Positions 1-8,824 of a stretch of 64,000 bases of DNA are shown here, piece after piece (position 1 is the stretch's first letter; every line of letters starts with the position of its first letter). The notes under the pieces were generated by a model. That model was not told the DNA's origin, searched no databases, and worked only from the letters and a program-made list of their open reading frames with translations. This DNA comes from Cnuibacter physcomitrellae (lineage in GTDB: Bacteria > Actinomycetota > Actinomycetes > Actinomycetales > Microbacteriaceae): positions 2,296,214-2,360,213 of the forward strand of contig NZ_BMHD01000001.1 in the NCBI RefSeq assembly GCF_014640535.1, in the 5' to 3' direction. A program made the translations under genes and the position numbers.

Positions 1-23
1 GGGCGAGCCGCGTGGTGAGGGTC

Positions 24-29
24 TAGGGT
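24..29 (+). promoter_or_regulatory. -10 box, leaderless promoter
   Basis: TAGGGT ends 8 bases before the ATG at 38, leaving no room for a Shine-Dalgarno leader. It fits the leaderless pattern seen repeatedly in this window. Confidence 0.5.
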
Positions 30-37
30 CGGGGTGC

Positions 38-352
38 ATGACGGGTGAACTGGCGATGGAGATCAGGGTCGTGGGTGAGCTGTCCGACATCCACGGCTCC
101 TCACCCGATGTGGACGAGCAGGTGATCCGCGCCGTCCGGGCCGTGCTGGCGCTCGCGCCGTCGGTGCAGGACATCGAGCGCGCCGAGCGGCTCCTCACCT
201 CGATGACGGACGGTGCGCTGCAGGCCGGCGCCGATGCGTCCGTCGCCGACGACGACGGTCAGATCTTCTGGATGGAGCAGGGCATCACACGGGAAGCAGA
301 CCGCGACCAGCGCCTGCGGGCGCTGCGGACCGTGCGGGAGCACCTCACCTGA
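38..352 (+). CDS. Small hypothetical protein
   Basis: 104 residues, soluble and acidic, with no signal peptide or membrane segment. The N-terminus (MTGELAMEIRVVGELSD) looks like a beta strand and the rest is probably helical. A second in-frame ATG lies at codon 7, but the TAGGGT box placed just before codon 1 favours the first as a leaderless start. I do not recognise the family. It stands alone ahead of two other small uncharacterised genes on the same strand. Confidence 0.6.
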   Translation: MTGELAMEIRVVGELSDIHGSSPDVDEQVIRAVRAVLALAPSVQDIERAERLLTSMTDGALQAGADASVADDDGQIFWMEQGITREADRDQRLRALRTVREHLT

Positions 353-492
353 CCGGTTCGGGATGGTCGGCTGCACCGGGCGGAGACGCACAGGCTCACG
401 GTCACCACCAGGGTGTAGCGTGGCCACATCTGAAGGGGGAGCTCCCCACATACCCGGCTGGGAAGTCGACACCGACCAGTCAGGAGCCCACC

Positions 493-945
493 ATGGGCAC
501 CACCCCCGCGTCTCCAGAAGACCGCGCCTCCTCAGGCCAAGACCGCGACACACCGCAGGCCGAGGCGGTCGAGACCAACATCCCCTGCGGCCACTGTCCC
601 GACGGGATCCTCCTGATCCGCGACGACGGGTACGTCTACTGCCCTGCCTGCGACCACGAGCGTCCGCCGCAGCGCGGCCGGGCCGCTCACACCGCGGCGA
701 GCGACACGTCGACCGTCGCCGAGCATCGCTCCCGGTACCCGGAGCGGATCGACGACACCGATCTGTTCGTCCCGAAGGTGGAGCTGGCCGCGGCAGCATC
801 GGACGCCGCCCGCGCGGCCAACGACGCCGACTACGTCGCCTACCAGCAGCGGTACAGCGCCGCGATCCAGCCCGCGACACCCTCTCGGCCACGACACGCC
901 GCCACCGCTGCGTCACGACGACACGGCGTCAGACGTGCGGGTTGA
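493..945 (+). CDS. Hypothetical protein with a zinc-ribbon-like Cys cluster
   Basis: 150 residues. After a polar, disordered N-terminus comes a CGHC motif (about residues 32-35) and then CPAC (about residues 54-57), the spacing expected of a small zinc ribbon, so metal binding is inferred. The middle is alanine-rich and helical, and the last 25 residues are basic and low in complexity. The start is supported by AGGAG six bases upstream of the ATG. The 3' end overlaps the next gene by 11 bases. Function unknown. Confidence 0.6.
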   Translation: MGTTPASPEDRASSGQDRDTPQAEAVETNIPCGHCPDGILLIRDDGYVYCPACDHERPPQRGRAAHTAASDTSTVAEHRSRYPERIDDTDLFVPKVELAAAASDAARAANDADYVAYQQRYSAAIQPATPSRPRHAATAASRRHGVRRAG

Positions 946-1324
946 CGAGCCGCTGCCGCAGGGGCCGTACCGCAGCAGAGCCCTGCTGGAACAGTGGGTG
1001 CAGGAGTTCCGCGAGCAGGGGCACAGCATCGCCGGCGGTCTCGACGTCGCCCTGCAGGACGGATCCGACGGCGGAGACACCGGGCTGGTGATCGTCCATC
1101 TGGAGAACGAGTACGCCGACATCTATCTGCAGCCCCGGCAAGGGGATCCCTTCTGGGAGGCGACACTCACCTCCCGCCTCCGGGATCGGCCTCTCACGCC
1201 CTACCAGCTCGCCGCCCTCGCCTCGGAGCTCGTGGTCGCCGGCAACCTGTGCACCTTCCTGCAGTTCAAGTCGCTGGACTGGGACCGCGCCGCCGGTGCT
1301 TCTCAGCGCTTGCGGCGGGTGTAG
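935..1324 (+). CDS. Hypothetical soluble protein
   Basis: 129 residues from a GTG start that overlaps the end of the preceding gene by 11 bases, which suggests translational coupling. There is no signal peptide, membrane helix or recognisable catalytic motif. The sequence alternates short beta-like runs (TGLVIVHLENEYADIYL) with helices, like a compact alpha/beta fold. The 3' end overlaps the convergent membrane-protein gene by 22 bases. Confidence 0.55.
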   Translation: MRVDEPLPQGPYRSRALLEQWVQEFREQGHSIAGGLDVALQDGSDGGDTGLVIVHLENEYADIYLQPRQGDPFWEATLTSRLRDRPLTPYQLAALASELVVAGNLCTFLQFKSLDWDRAAGASQRLRRV

Positions 1325-1665
1325 ATCTTGACGAGAAGGGCAGCCGAGAGCGCGACGACGAGGCCTAGAAGGATCGGGCTGATGTCCTTGCTCAGGCTCT
1401 CGGCGCGATCCGGCCGGAACGCCCAGATCGCGAGCGGTGCAGCGTAGGCGACGGCCAGCGCCCCGACCCACCACCGAAGGGCTCGACTGCGGGCGTCCCG
1501 GAGCGTGAAGATCACCGCCAACGCCACCGGGACGGCCGCGAGCAGTGCGAACTGTCCGAGCAGGAGGACCGGCGTCACCCAAGCGGAGACGATGATCACC
1601 GGATGGGCGCGACGAGGCCTCCGAGCCTTCGTGGAGGGGACGGGCGGCAGGAGCGGTGTGGACAT
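1303..1665 (-). CDS. Small multi-pass membrane protein
   Basis: 120 residues: a proline/basic N-terminus, then about four hydrophobic segments (roughly residues 22-40, 42-55, 66-82 and 95-113) and a basic tail (KIYTRRKR). GGAGAAG just upstream of the ATG is a good ribosome binding site. It lies downstream of the MFS efflux gene in the same orientation, but no function can be assigned from sequence alone. Confidence 0.6.
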   Translation of the reverse strand: MSTPLLPPVPSTKARRPRRAHPVIIVSAWVTPVLLLGQFALLAAVPVALAVIFTLRDARSRALRWWVGALAVAYAAPLAIWAFRPDRAESLSKDISPILLGLVVALSAALLVKIYTRRKR

Positions 1666-1746
1666 TTCTTCTCCGTTTCATCGAGGCGAGGGATGCGGCG
1701 GGCCGCCGACGGGGGCCGGCCAGAGGCCCCGTCGGCGGGCGCTGGG

Positions 1747-3192
1747 TCATCGGGTGGTGCGGGCTCGGAGCGCGGCGATCGATCCGAGCAGGGCGAAGCC
1801 CGCGGCTCCGAGGAACAGCCACGAGAACCCGCCCGTGAGGGCGTCGGCGGAGGCCGCACCCGTGGCTTCGAGCGCGCCGGTCCGCGCGGTCGCGACGGAG
1901 GCCAGGATCGCGAGCCCGAGCGCACCGCCGATCTGCTGGCTGGTGTTGATGAGTCCACCGGCGAGGCCCGCCTCTCCCCCGTCGACGTCGTCGACGGCGA
2001 GCTGCGTGGCGGTGACGAACGCGGCGCCCAGGCCGATCCCGATCAGGATGCTCGGACCGAGGATGTCCACGACGAAGTCGGCGTCGCTGGGTGATGCGGC
2101 GAGCCAGACCAGGCCACCGGCGAGCACGAACAGCGACCCCATCAGCGTCGCCTTCAGGCCGATCCTGCGCACGATGCCCGGGGTGACGCCTGCCACGATC
2201 ACGAGCGCACCGGCGAGGGGGAGCTGGGTGAGGCCCGCCGCGAGCGCGTCGTAGTGGAGCACGGCCTGCATGTAGACGGAGAGCGCGAAGAACAGGGCGA
2301 CCATCGCCCCGCCGACGAGGAGCATGGCGAGGTTTCCGGACGCGAGGTTCCGGTTGCGGAACACCGACAGCGGCACGAGAGGGTTGCTGCTCCGTCGCTC
2401 GATGAGCACGAACGCGAGGGCGAGGACGATCGCCGCAGCGCCGAGCCCGATCGTGATCGGGTGGGCGAAGCCGACCTGTTCCACCGCGCTGAGGGCTCCG
2501 ACCATGGCCACCAGGGCGCCGGTGATGGTGGCGGCTCCCGGGTAGTCGAGACGCGACGGAGTGCTGGCGCGATCCCGGGTGACGAGCGCCGGGATCAGCG
2601 CGAGCACGACGACACCGACCGGCACGTTGACGAAGAACACGGCCTGCCAACCGATCGCCGCGGTCAGCACTCCCCCGAGCAGGACCCCCGCCGCCGAGCC
2701 GATGCCCGCGACGGCGCCCCAGAGGGAGAGCGCCTTGGTGCGGTCGGCCGCGGACGGGAACAGCTGCGTCACGAGAGCGAGCGCCGCCGGTGCGAGCAGA
2801 GCCGCCGATGCGCCCTGCAGGGCTCGCGCGGCGAGCAGCATCCCGCTGCTGACCGAGAGGCCGGCGAGCATCGACGCGGCCACGAATCCGAGAACACCCA
2901 GGAGGAAGAGCCTGCGATGCCCGTACCGGTCGGCGAGTCTGCCGCCGAGGAGCAGCAGTCCTCCGAACGGCAGGACGTAGGCGGTGATGACCCAGGCCAG
3001 GGCCACCGTGTCCATGCCCAGCTGTGTCCCGACTTCAGGCAAGGCGATGTTGACGATCGACGCATCGAGGACGACCAGGAACTCGGCGAGGGCCAGGATC
3101 CCCAGCGCGAACCAGCGGTGGGTGCTCCTGGGGCTGTCCTGGGCGGCGGGGCGGGCCACGGAACCATCCGCGGCGGCGGGCTTCACATTCAT
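1747..3192 (-). CDS. MFS drug efflux transporter, DHA2 (EmrB/QacA) family
   Basis: 481 residues with about 14 hydrophobic helices, the size and layout of the 14-TMS DHA2 family of proton-driven multidrug exporters. The early segment (FLVVLDASIVNIALPEVG) carries the family's conserved D in TM1, and a GGRLADRYGHRR loop matches MFS motif A. A longer reading from 3207 exists, but AAGGAG sits six bases before the ATG at 3192, so that start is chosen. A TetR gene lies upstream on the same strand and a shared operator precedes both, so the pump is probably derepressed by its substrate. Confidence 0.9.
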   Translation of the reverse strand: MNVKPAAADGSVARPAAQDSPRSTHRWFALGILALAEFLVVLDASIVNIALPEVGTQLGMDTVALAWVITAYVLPFGGLLLLGGRLADRYGHRRLFLLGVLGFVAASMLAGLSVSSGMLLAARALQGASAALLAPAALALVTQLFPSAADRTKALSLWGAVAGIGSAAGVLLGGVLTAAIGWQAVFFVNVPVGVVVLALIPALVTRDRASTPSRLDYPGAATITGALVAMVGALSAVEQVGFAHPITIGLGAAAIVLALAFVLIERRSSNPLVPLSVFRNRNLASGNLAMLLVGGAMVALFFALSVYMQAVLHYDALAAGLTQLPLAGALVIVAGVTPGIVRRIGLKATLMGSLFVLAGGLVWLAASPSDADFVVDILGPSILIGIGLGAAFVTATQLAVDDVDGGEAGLAGGLINTSQQIGGALGLAILASVATARTGALEATGAASADALTGGFSWLFLGAAGFALLGSIAALRARTTR

Positions 3193-3216
3193 CGCATTCT
3201 CCTTCATCGAGGGGTA

Positions 3217-3238
3217 GAGAGTGATTGCTCACTCACTC
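3217..3238. promoter_or_regulatory. TetR operator upstream of the MFS gene
   Basis: Contains a perfect inverted repeat, GAGTGA-TTGC-TCACTC (3219-3234). The 22-base site matches 19 of 22 bases with the site abutting the TetR start at 3844-3865, so both are probably bound by the same repressor. Confidence 0.75.
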
Positions 3239-3279
3239 TTGACGGCGCGCAGAAGCGCCCTGCGCGTCGGGGGTCGAGG

Positions 3280-3843
3280 TCAGTCGGGGTGGCGGATGCC
3301 GTGGGAGAGGATCGTGGCCCACGACTCAGGGACGTCCTCGAGGTGCGCCGTGACGATCAGGTGGCACAGCTGGCCGTAGGCGATGAAGCGCTGCACGGCA
3401 TCGTCACTGCCGCCGGACCGATCCTTGGCGAACATCGTCACCTTCGCCAGGCCCGCACGGAGAGCCTCCCCGATCTCGGGGATCTCGGCGACGGACTGCG
3501 CGTGCACCTGGAGCATGAGCAGGGTGCGGTCCTTGATCAGGTCGGCATAGGCCGCCCCCATCTCGAACAGGACCGAGTCCGCATCCGGGTCGGCCGCCGC
3601 GTCGGCTCCGATGGCCAGCGCGGCCACGACCTGCTCGAAGCATCTCTCGAGAGCAGCCACGAAGAGACGTTCCTTGCTGGGGAACAGCTTGAAGACGTAC
3701 GCCGGCGAGATCTTCGCCTCTCGAGCCACGTCGGCGATGGTCGTGCCGTGGAACCCGCCGCGAGCGAATTCGCGCACCGCCACGTCCGCCACGAGGGGCT
3801 TCCGCGCGTCCGCCGTCGAGAGGACCGAGCTTCGAGGTGTCAT
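3280..3843 (-). CDS. TetR-family transcriptional repressor
   Basis: 187 residues with an N-terminal TetR helix-turn-helix (VADVAVREFARGGFHGTTIADVAREAKISPAYVFKLF) and a C-terminal ligand-binding helical domain. The frame extends upstream, but a TACAGT -10 box ending seven bases before 3843 supports a leaderless ATG there. The operator at 3844-3865 overlaps this promoter, so autoregulation is expected. It lies just upstream of, and in line with, the MFS pump, the standard arrangement for a local efflux regulator. Confidence 0.88.
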   Translation of the reverse strand: MTPRSSVLSTADARKPLVADVAVREFARGGFHGTTIADVAREAKISPAYVFKLFPSKERLFVAALERCFEQVVAALAIGADAAADPDADSVLFEMGAAYADLIKDRTLLMLQVHAQSVAEIPEIGEALRAGLAKVTMFAKDRSGGSDDAVQRFIAYGQLCHLIVTAHLEDVPESWATILSHGIRHPD

Positions 3844-3865
3844 GAGAGTGACTGTACACTCACTC
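3844..3865. promoter_or_regulatory. TetR autoregulatory operator and -10 box
   Basis: Inverted repeat GAGTG-ACTGTA-CACTC directly upstream of the TetR start codon. On the minus strand it contains TACAGT (3851-3856), a -10 element seven bases from the ATG, so the operator overlaps a leaderless promoter. It is a near copy of the site at 3217-3238. Confidence 0.75.
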
Positions 3866-3949
3866 ACCGATGCGGGCAAGCTCCGACGGTGGAGCGCGGG
3901 CCCCCTCCGAAGAGGGAGTCCACGCTCCGTGCTCGTGACCGGGAGGACC

Positions 3950-4501
3950 TCAGGCGGACGTCCGGGCGAACTCCTGGACGATGCGCTCGCAGAACGCGGG
4001 GAGGTCGTCCGGTGACCGGCTCGTCGTGAGGGTGCCGTCGGTGACGACGACCTCGTCGACGACCTCCGCGCCTGCGTTGCGCAGGTCGGTGCGCACGCTG
4101 GGCCAGGAGGTCAGGCGTCGACCCCTGACCCGGTCCGCCTCGGCCAGGGTCCACGGGCCGTGGCAGATGGCGGCCACGGGACGGCCGGAGTCGACGAAGT
4201 CACGGACGAAGGCGACGGCTCCGGCATCCATCCTGAGCTTGTCGGGGTTGACGGTGCCGCCGGGGAGGAGGAGGGCGTCGAAGTCGCCCGGCTCGACATC
4301 CGCGATCGTCAGGTCGACGTCGAAGCTGCCCGCGTCGTCGAGGTCGTGATCGCGCGCGGCGATCGACCCCTCCTTCAGGGAGATCAGCACGGTCTCCGCG
4401 CCGGCGTCGTCGAGCGCTCGCCGGGGCTGGTCCAGCTCGACCCGCTCCACCCCGTCTGCCGCCAGGATCGCCACGCGGCGACCGTCCAGTGCGCCGGTCA
4501 T
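3950..4501 (-). CDS. DJ-1/PfpI (type 1 glutamine amidotransferase-like) protein
   Basis: 183 residues from the ATG at 4501. It has the DJ-1/PfpI fold: VAILAADGVERVEL strand with a conserved Glu near residue 22, DALLLPGG, and the nucleophile elbow AICHGPWTL with Cys113-His114. Family members act as chaperones, deglycases or proteases; the sequence does not decide between them. A longer reading (to 4633) is arginine-rich shadow sequence. It is followed in the genome by an FDH-like dehydrogenase in the same orientation, suggesting a stress or aldehyde-detoxification role. Confidence 0.88.
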   Translation of the reverse strand: MTGALDGRRVAILAADGVERVELDQPRRALDDAGAETVLISLKEGSIAARDHDLDDAGSFDVDLTIADVEPGDFDALLLPGGTVNPDKLRMDAGAVAFVRDFVDSGRPVAAICHGPWTLAEADRVRGRRLTSWPSVRTDLRNAGAEVVDEVVVTDGTLTTSRSPDDLPAFCERIVQEFARTSA

Positions 4502-4613
4502 CTCACACCCTCGCTCTCGTGCGGCGTCCCCTGATGGACTACTGCTCTCATGTTCTCGTTCCCTTCGTCGTGATGTGTGTCGTGGTGTGCGAATGCGGCG
4601 CAGAAGCGCTCGC

Positions 4614-5783
4614 CTACGGCTTGAAGACGGCACGGACGCAGCCGTCGGTCTTCTCCTTGAACATCGCGTACCCCTGCGGCCCCTCCTCGAGCGGCATCAC
4701 GTGGGTCGCGAGGTGCTCGGTGGTGAGCTCGTCTCGTGCCATCCGCTCCAGCAGCATCGGGATGTACCGGTGACCGTGCTGTTGAGCCGAGCGGAGCGTG
4801 AGGCCCTTGTTCATGATCGGACCCAGGGGGAACTTGTCGACGACGCCGCCGAAGACGCCCAGCACGAATAGGCTGCCGCCCTTGCGGGCCGCGAAGATCG
4901 CCTCGCGCACCGCGGTGGGCCGGTCGGTCTGGAGTCGCAGCTGTTGCTTGATCTGGTCGTAGGCGAAGTCGATCCCGTCGTTGTGCGCCTCCATGCCGAC
5001 GGCCTCGATGCACACGTCGGGCCCACGCCCACCGGTGAGCTCCCTCAGCTCGGGCAGGACCTCGCTGGTCTCGTAGTTCATGGTCTCGGCGCCGATGACG
5101 CTCTCCACCTGCGCCAGCCGCTCCTGAAAGCGGTCGATGACGATGACCCGCTCGGCACCGAGGAGGAGGGAGGCGCGAGCCGCCATCTGCCCGACCCCGC
5201 CGGCGCCCCAGACGGCGACGGTGTCACCGGGCTTGACCCCGCCGAGATCCGCACCCATCCAGCCCGTGGGGGCCGCATCCGAGGCGAACAGCGCCCGCTC
5301 GTCGGAGACGCCCTCCGGGACGGAGAAGGCGCCCTGATCGGCAAACGGCACCCTGATGTACTCCGCGTGACTGCCCGCCCAACCGCCCAGCGCGTGGGAG
5401 TAGCCGTAGCATCCGCCCGGCGCCTGACCCCACAGCATCTCGGGGATGCCGGCGTTCGGGTTGCCGTTGTCGCAGAGTGAGTACAGCTCGTTCTTGCAGT
5501 ACCAGCACTTGCCGCAGCTGATGAACGAGCACACCACGACCCTGTCGCCGATGCTGTGCTTGGTCACCGCGGAGCCCACCTCGACGACCTCGCCGATGAA
5601 CTCGTGACCCAGCACGTCACCGGCACGCATGGTCGGCACGTACCCGCCCAGCAGATGCAGGTCCGATCCGCACGAGGTGGTGAGGATGACCTTGACGATG
5701 ATGTCCTGCGCGTTCAGGATCTCCGGATCGTCGACGTTCTCGACCGCGAGCTCGTTCACCCCGGTCCAACAGAGAGCCTTCAC
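4614..5783 (-). CDS. Zinc-dependent alcohol dehydrogenase, FDH-like (glutathione-independent formaldehyde dehydrogenase group)
   Basis: 389 residues, medium-chain dehydrogenase. Catalytic zinc ligands are visible as Cys38 (SCGSDLH) and His60-Glu61 (GHEF), and structural zinc cysteines at 90, 93, 96 and 104 (CGKCWYC...C). The Rossmann motif is WGAGGVGQMA. The extended loop and NGNPN segment resemble the FDH-like subgroup that oxidises formaldehyde or other aldehydes/alcohols with NAD. The GTG start overlaps the previous stop by four bases (GTGA), so it is translationally coupled to the 154-residue gene upstream. Exact substrate unknown. Confidence 0.87.
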   Translation of the reverse strand: MKALCWTGVNELAVENVDDPEILNAQDIIVKVILTTSCGSDLHLLGGYVPTMRAGDVLGHEFIGEVVEVGSAVTKHSIGDRVVVCSFISCGKCWYCKNELYSLCDNGNPNAGIPEMLWGQAPGGCYGYSHALGGWAGSHAEYIRVPFADQGAFSVPEGVSDERALFASDAAPTGWMGADLGGVKPGDTVAVWGAGGVGQMAARASLLLGAERVIVIDRFQERLAQVESVIGAETMNYETSEVLPELRELTGGRGPDVCIEAVGMEAHNDGIDFAYDQIKQQLRLQTDRPTAVREAIFAARKGGSLFVLGVFGGVVDKFPLGPIMNKGLTLRSAQQHGHRYIPMLLERMARDELTTEHLATHVMPLEEGPQGYAMFKEKTDGCVRAVFKP

Positions 5784-6244
5784 AGCACACCCTCGCCCTT
5801 CGCCTCGTCCTCGGCCTTGTCGACGACCGCACCGAACAGGGTCGTCGGTCGCTCACCATGCGGACGCGGCACGGGACGCAGCACCTCGCCGGTCTCGACG
5901 ATCTGCTTGGCGTCCCTGAGTGCCGCCCGCAACGCCTGCTCCGGGTCGTCGTCGCCGAAGACCGCCGGATCGGCGCCGTCCTTGACGCGGGCATGCACCT
6001 CGAAGCCCTTGTCGCCTGGAGCCGGCTGCACCCGCACCTCCAGGACCTCGACGAGGCGCTGCAGGGGCTCGGGGTATCCCCCCTGCTCGAAGGCCGCGGG
6101 ATCGCCCAGCACCGTCACGGCCTTCCACCCCTCGGGATGCCGACCGTCGCCATCGGACTCCGATCTACCCTTCACCAGCGACCGCGCCACCACACCCACC
6201 GCGATACCCGCCGCACCCACAGCGACGGCTGCCTTCACACCCAT
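5780..6244 (-). CDS. Hypothetical protein with N-terminal membrane anchor
   Basis: 154 residues. Residues 4-23 (KAAVAVGAAGIAVGVVARSL) form a glycine/alanine-rich hydrophobic segment, followed by a soluble acidic domain with an HPEGWKAVTVLGDP motif and a predicted alpha/beta pattern. AAGGAGG upstream of the ATG is a strong ribosome binding site. It is the first gene of a two-gene operon with the FDH-like dehydrogenase (four-base overlap), so it probably works with that enzyme, but its role is unknown. Confidence 0.65.
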   Translation of the reverse strand: MGVKAAVAVGAAGIAVGVVARSLVKGRSESDGDGRHPEGWKAVTVLGDPAAFEQGGYPEPLQRLVEVLEVRVQPAPGDKGFEVHARVKDGADPAVFGDDDPEQALRAALRDAKQIVETGEVLRPVPRPHGERPTTLFGAVVDKAEDEAKGEGVL

Positions 6245-6424
6245 GTCTCCTCCTTCTCGCGCCTTCGGTCACCGGTCGGGACACGCTGCGATGCGGTCCG
6301 CCAGGTGTGTCAGACGCTAGGCCGCGGCACGATCCGGCCCAGGGGATTCCCCTTGCGGGGGAACAGGAGAGACAATGCGGTGCTCACGGGGATGGGGACG
6401 CTCGGGACTGAGAGACTGGAGGTC

Positions 6425-6817
6425 GTGTCGGGATTCCACCATGTCGAGGTCTGGGTCGCGGACCTCGCGGAGGCTCGAGCCCAGTGGGGCTGGCTGCTCC
6501 GTGAGCTCGGGTTCGATCGTGCGGACGAGTGGGCGGGCGGTGAGTCCTGGGCTGCCGGTGGGGCCTACCTGACCCTGACGACGTCGCCGAACCTCACGGG
6601 GACGACCCATGATCGGCGATCACCCGGCGTGAACCATCTCGCCTTCAAGGCGGGGTCCCGCGACCGCGTCGACGCCGTCATGGCCGAAGCCGAGCAGCAC
6701 GGGTGGCGACCGCTCTACCACGACCGCTATCCGCACGCCGGCGGACCGGACCACTACGCGGGCTGGCTGGAGAACACCGCCGGGTTCAAGGCCGAGCTCG
6801 TCGCGGACCCGTCATAG
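6425..6817 (+). CDS. VOC-superfamily (glyoxalase/bleomycin-resistance fold) protein
   Basis: 130 residues. FHHVEVWVADL opens the first beta-alpha-beta-beta-beta module and GVNHLAFKAG the second, with a C-terminal Glu in FKAEL; these give the usual His/His/Glu metal-ligand pattern of the vicinal-oxygen-chelate fold. The start is uncertain: GTG at 6425 places the fold at the N-terminus, while ATG at 6392 would add 11 residues. It ends 46 bases before a convergent gene. Substrate unknown. Confidence 0.75.
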   Translation: MSGFHHVEVWVADLAEARAQWGWLLRELGFDRADEWAGGESWAAGGAYLTLTTSPNLTGTTHDRRSPGVNHLAFKAGSRDRVDAVMAEAEQHGWRPLYHDRYPHAGGPDHYAGWLENTAGFKAELVADPS

Positions 6818-6863
6818 CGACACGGGACCGTGCGCCGGGCGGAGCCGCCGACCGTGTGACGGA

Positions 6864-7811
6864 TCACGCGAGGCGCTGCATCAGACGCGCGGCCAGGAAG
6901 CGCACCCGGCCTCGGGGGCTCAAGGGGTCGTACCCGAGCTGACGGGTCCAGCCCTCGTGCCGCGCCTGCAGGCTGCTGTGGTGCAGGGAGAGCTTCACGG
7001 CGGCCGCCCGGATGCTCTCGCTCTCGACGACCACGTCCAAGACCGCACGCGTCCGCTCGTCGAGGCCCTCGAGCGCGTCGACGTCGGGATGCGGGGTCGC
7101 GGAGGGGTCGAAGGTGCGCGCCAGCAGGATGAGCACACCCAGCTCGGCGGCATCGACGACGCGATGGTCCTCCGTGGCGAGACGCAGGGCCAGGCGTGCA
7201 TCGTCGCAGGCCCGGGGAAGGTCGTCGATGTCGTGCGCGACGCTGGTGCCGACCGGACCTTCCGCGGGGATGACGTCGCCGACGCCGATCCACACGGCCC
7301 CCTCCCTCGTCGCGAGCACGGTGGACGCGGCGACGGGGTGGGAGGAGTGCGGCGGGGCCGCGACGAGGCGTATCGGCCCAGTGAGCCTCAAGCGCTGGGC
7401 GGCCGCCTCACGGTCGACGCGGGAGGTGCCGGCGTCGACGAGTCGTTCGACGGCGCTCATGGCGGGATCCGTCCGCGCGAGGATGATCGACAGCGCGATC
7501 TGCGCGCGGTCGATGATCATGGCGTCGTTCGGCCCCGGCCCGCCGTCGCGGTGGAGCCACACGATGGGTGCGTCCGTCGGGGTCGTGTCGATCGGCGCGG
7601 CCGGCGTCATGCGAGCGCCGTCGGCGTCGATGCCGATGAGTCGGCCCCTCACGAGGGCCGTCGCCGAGGTCGCGCTGAGGATCGCCGCCGCTCGAACGAT
7701 CGACTCGATGCCCGCGCCCCCGGCGACGAGCGAGTCGAAGTAGTCGATGACGCGGACGGACTCCCCCGCTGCAGGATCGAGCTCGGTCAGACGTCCCGCG
7801 AGCTCCTGCAT
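6864..7811 (-). CDS. PucR/CdaR-type helix-turn-helix regulator
   Basis: 315 residues. The C-terminal 60 residues (ESIRAAAVKLSLHHSSLQAR...RGRVRFLAARLMQRLA) match the PucR C-terminal HTH, which normally sits after a sensor domain. The N-terminal part looks like a GAF-like sensory domain with no membrane helix. AAGGAG precedes the ATG and TAGGCT lies about 30 bases upstream as a likely -10 box. It is transcribed away from the VOC gene and just downstream of the esterase-like hydrolase on the same strand, which it may regulate. Confidence 0.75.
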   Translation of the reverse strand: MQELAGRLTELDPAAGESVRVIDYFDSLVAGGAGIESIVRAAAILSATSATALVRGRLIGIDADGARMTPAAPIDTTPTDAPIVWLHRDGGPGPNDAMIIDRAQIALSIILARTDPAMSAVERLVDAGTSRVDREAAAQRLRLTGPIRLVAAPPHSSHPVAASTVLATREGAVWIGVGDVIPAEGPVGTSVAHDIDDLPRACDDARLALRLATEDHRVVDAAELGVLILLARTFDPSATPHPDVDALEGLDERTRAVLDVVVESESIRAAAVKLSLHHSSLQARHEGWTRQLGYDPLSPRGRVRFLAARLMQRLA

Positions 7812-7849
7812 GGCCTCACTCCTTTGTCGTGCTCAGCCTAGGCCGCCGG

Positions 7850-8824
7850 TCATCCGAGGAGTCGTCGGATCCAGCGGTCGCGGGCGTCGACGACGTCGTG
7901 GGAGAGGGCGGCCTGCGGGGCCAAGCCATCGAAGCCGTGGAACCCTCCGGGCCAGACGTGGAGCTCGGCCTGCCCGCCGGATGCCCAGATGGCGGAGGCG
8001 TAGGCGACGTCCTCGTCGCGGAACACCTCGGCGCTGCCGCAGTCGATGTAGGCGGGGGGCAGGCCCGAGAGATCGGTGGCGCGGGCCGGCGCCGCGTAGA
8101 TGGACACGTCGGGGGTCCCTCGGCGATCGCCGAGGAGCGATCCCCAGCCCAGCAGGTTGCTGCCGCGATCCCAGACCCCGATCCCCTCGTACTGCCTCGT
8201 CGACACGGTCGCGTCGCGGTCGTCGAGCATCGGACACAGCAGCATCTGTCCGAGGAGCGGAGGACCCTGACGGTCGCGGGCCAGGAGGGCGACCCCCGCC
8301 GCCAGACCGCCGCCGGCGCTCGCTCCGGCGATCAGCAGACGACCCGCCTCGAGGCCGATCTCCTCCGCGTTCTCCGCCGTCCACACGAGACCGGCGTAGC
8401 AGTCCTCGACCGGATAGGGGTCGGGGAACTCCGGGGCCAACCGGTACTCGACGGAGACGAGCACGCCGTCGTATCGGTGGAGCCATTCGGCGAAGGCGGC
8501 GATCCCCCCGAATCGGTCGCCCATGATCATCCCGCCGCCATGGGTGTGGAGGATCCCGGGGCCGTGGCCGGTGCGCCCCTCCGCCTCGATGACCGAGACG
8601 ACGATCTCGCCGCCACGGTAGCCGGCGATCGTGACGTCGCGGGATCGGAGCCGCGCCTTCGCGAGGACCTCCTCCGCGCTGGGCATCCCGGGGAGGGTTC
8701 CCTGGCGCAGAGCAGGGAGCATGTCCGCGGTCAGTGTGGGCGGCAGCATCGTGCTGATGACGTCGAGCATCGGCGCGAGCTCGGCGTCGTAGGGCGGGCG
8801 GGGCAGAACAGCTTCAGCGGCCAT
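7850..8824 (-). CDS. Alpha/beta hydrolase, hormone-sensitive-lipase (HSL) family
   Basis: 324 residues from the ATG at 8824, which has AAGGAG six bases upstream. HSL-family landmarks are clear: oxyanion HGGG (95-98), nucleophile elbow GASAGG with Ser169, an acid residue near Asp270 (FRDED) and catalytic His near 296 (GGFHGF). No signal peptide, so an intracellular carboxylesterase is expected. The much longer frame upstream of 8824 is shadow sequence of the opposite-strand metallo-hydrolase gene. Confidence 0.9.
   Translation of the reverse strand: MAAEAVLPRPPYDAELAPMLDVISTMLPPTLTADMLPALRQGTLPGMPSAEEVLAKARLRSRDVTIAGYRGGEIVVSVIEAEGRTGHGPGILHTHGGGMIMGDRFGGIAAFAEWLHRYDGVLVSVEYRLAPEFPDPYPVEDCYAGLVWTAENAEEIGLEAGRLLIAGASAGGGLAAGVALLARDRQGPPLLGQMLLCPMLDDRDATVSTRQYEGIGVWDRGSNLLGWGSLLGDRRGTPDVSIYAAPARATDLSGLPPAYIDCGSAEVFRDEDVAYASAIWASGGQAELHVWPGGFHGFDGLAPQAALSHDVVDARDRWIRRLLG

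Noticed and set aside
101-916. Long arginine-rich open frame on the minus strand
   Set aside because: Shadow of plus-strand genes; low-complexity R/P/S composition typical of antisense frames in GC-rich DNA.
2254-4029. 591-codon plus-strand frame antisense to the MFS and TetR genes
   Set aside because: Composition is H/E/D/R-rich with no domains; the opposite strand has clear MFS and TetR proteins.
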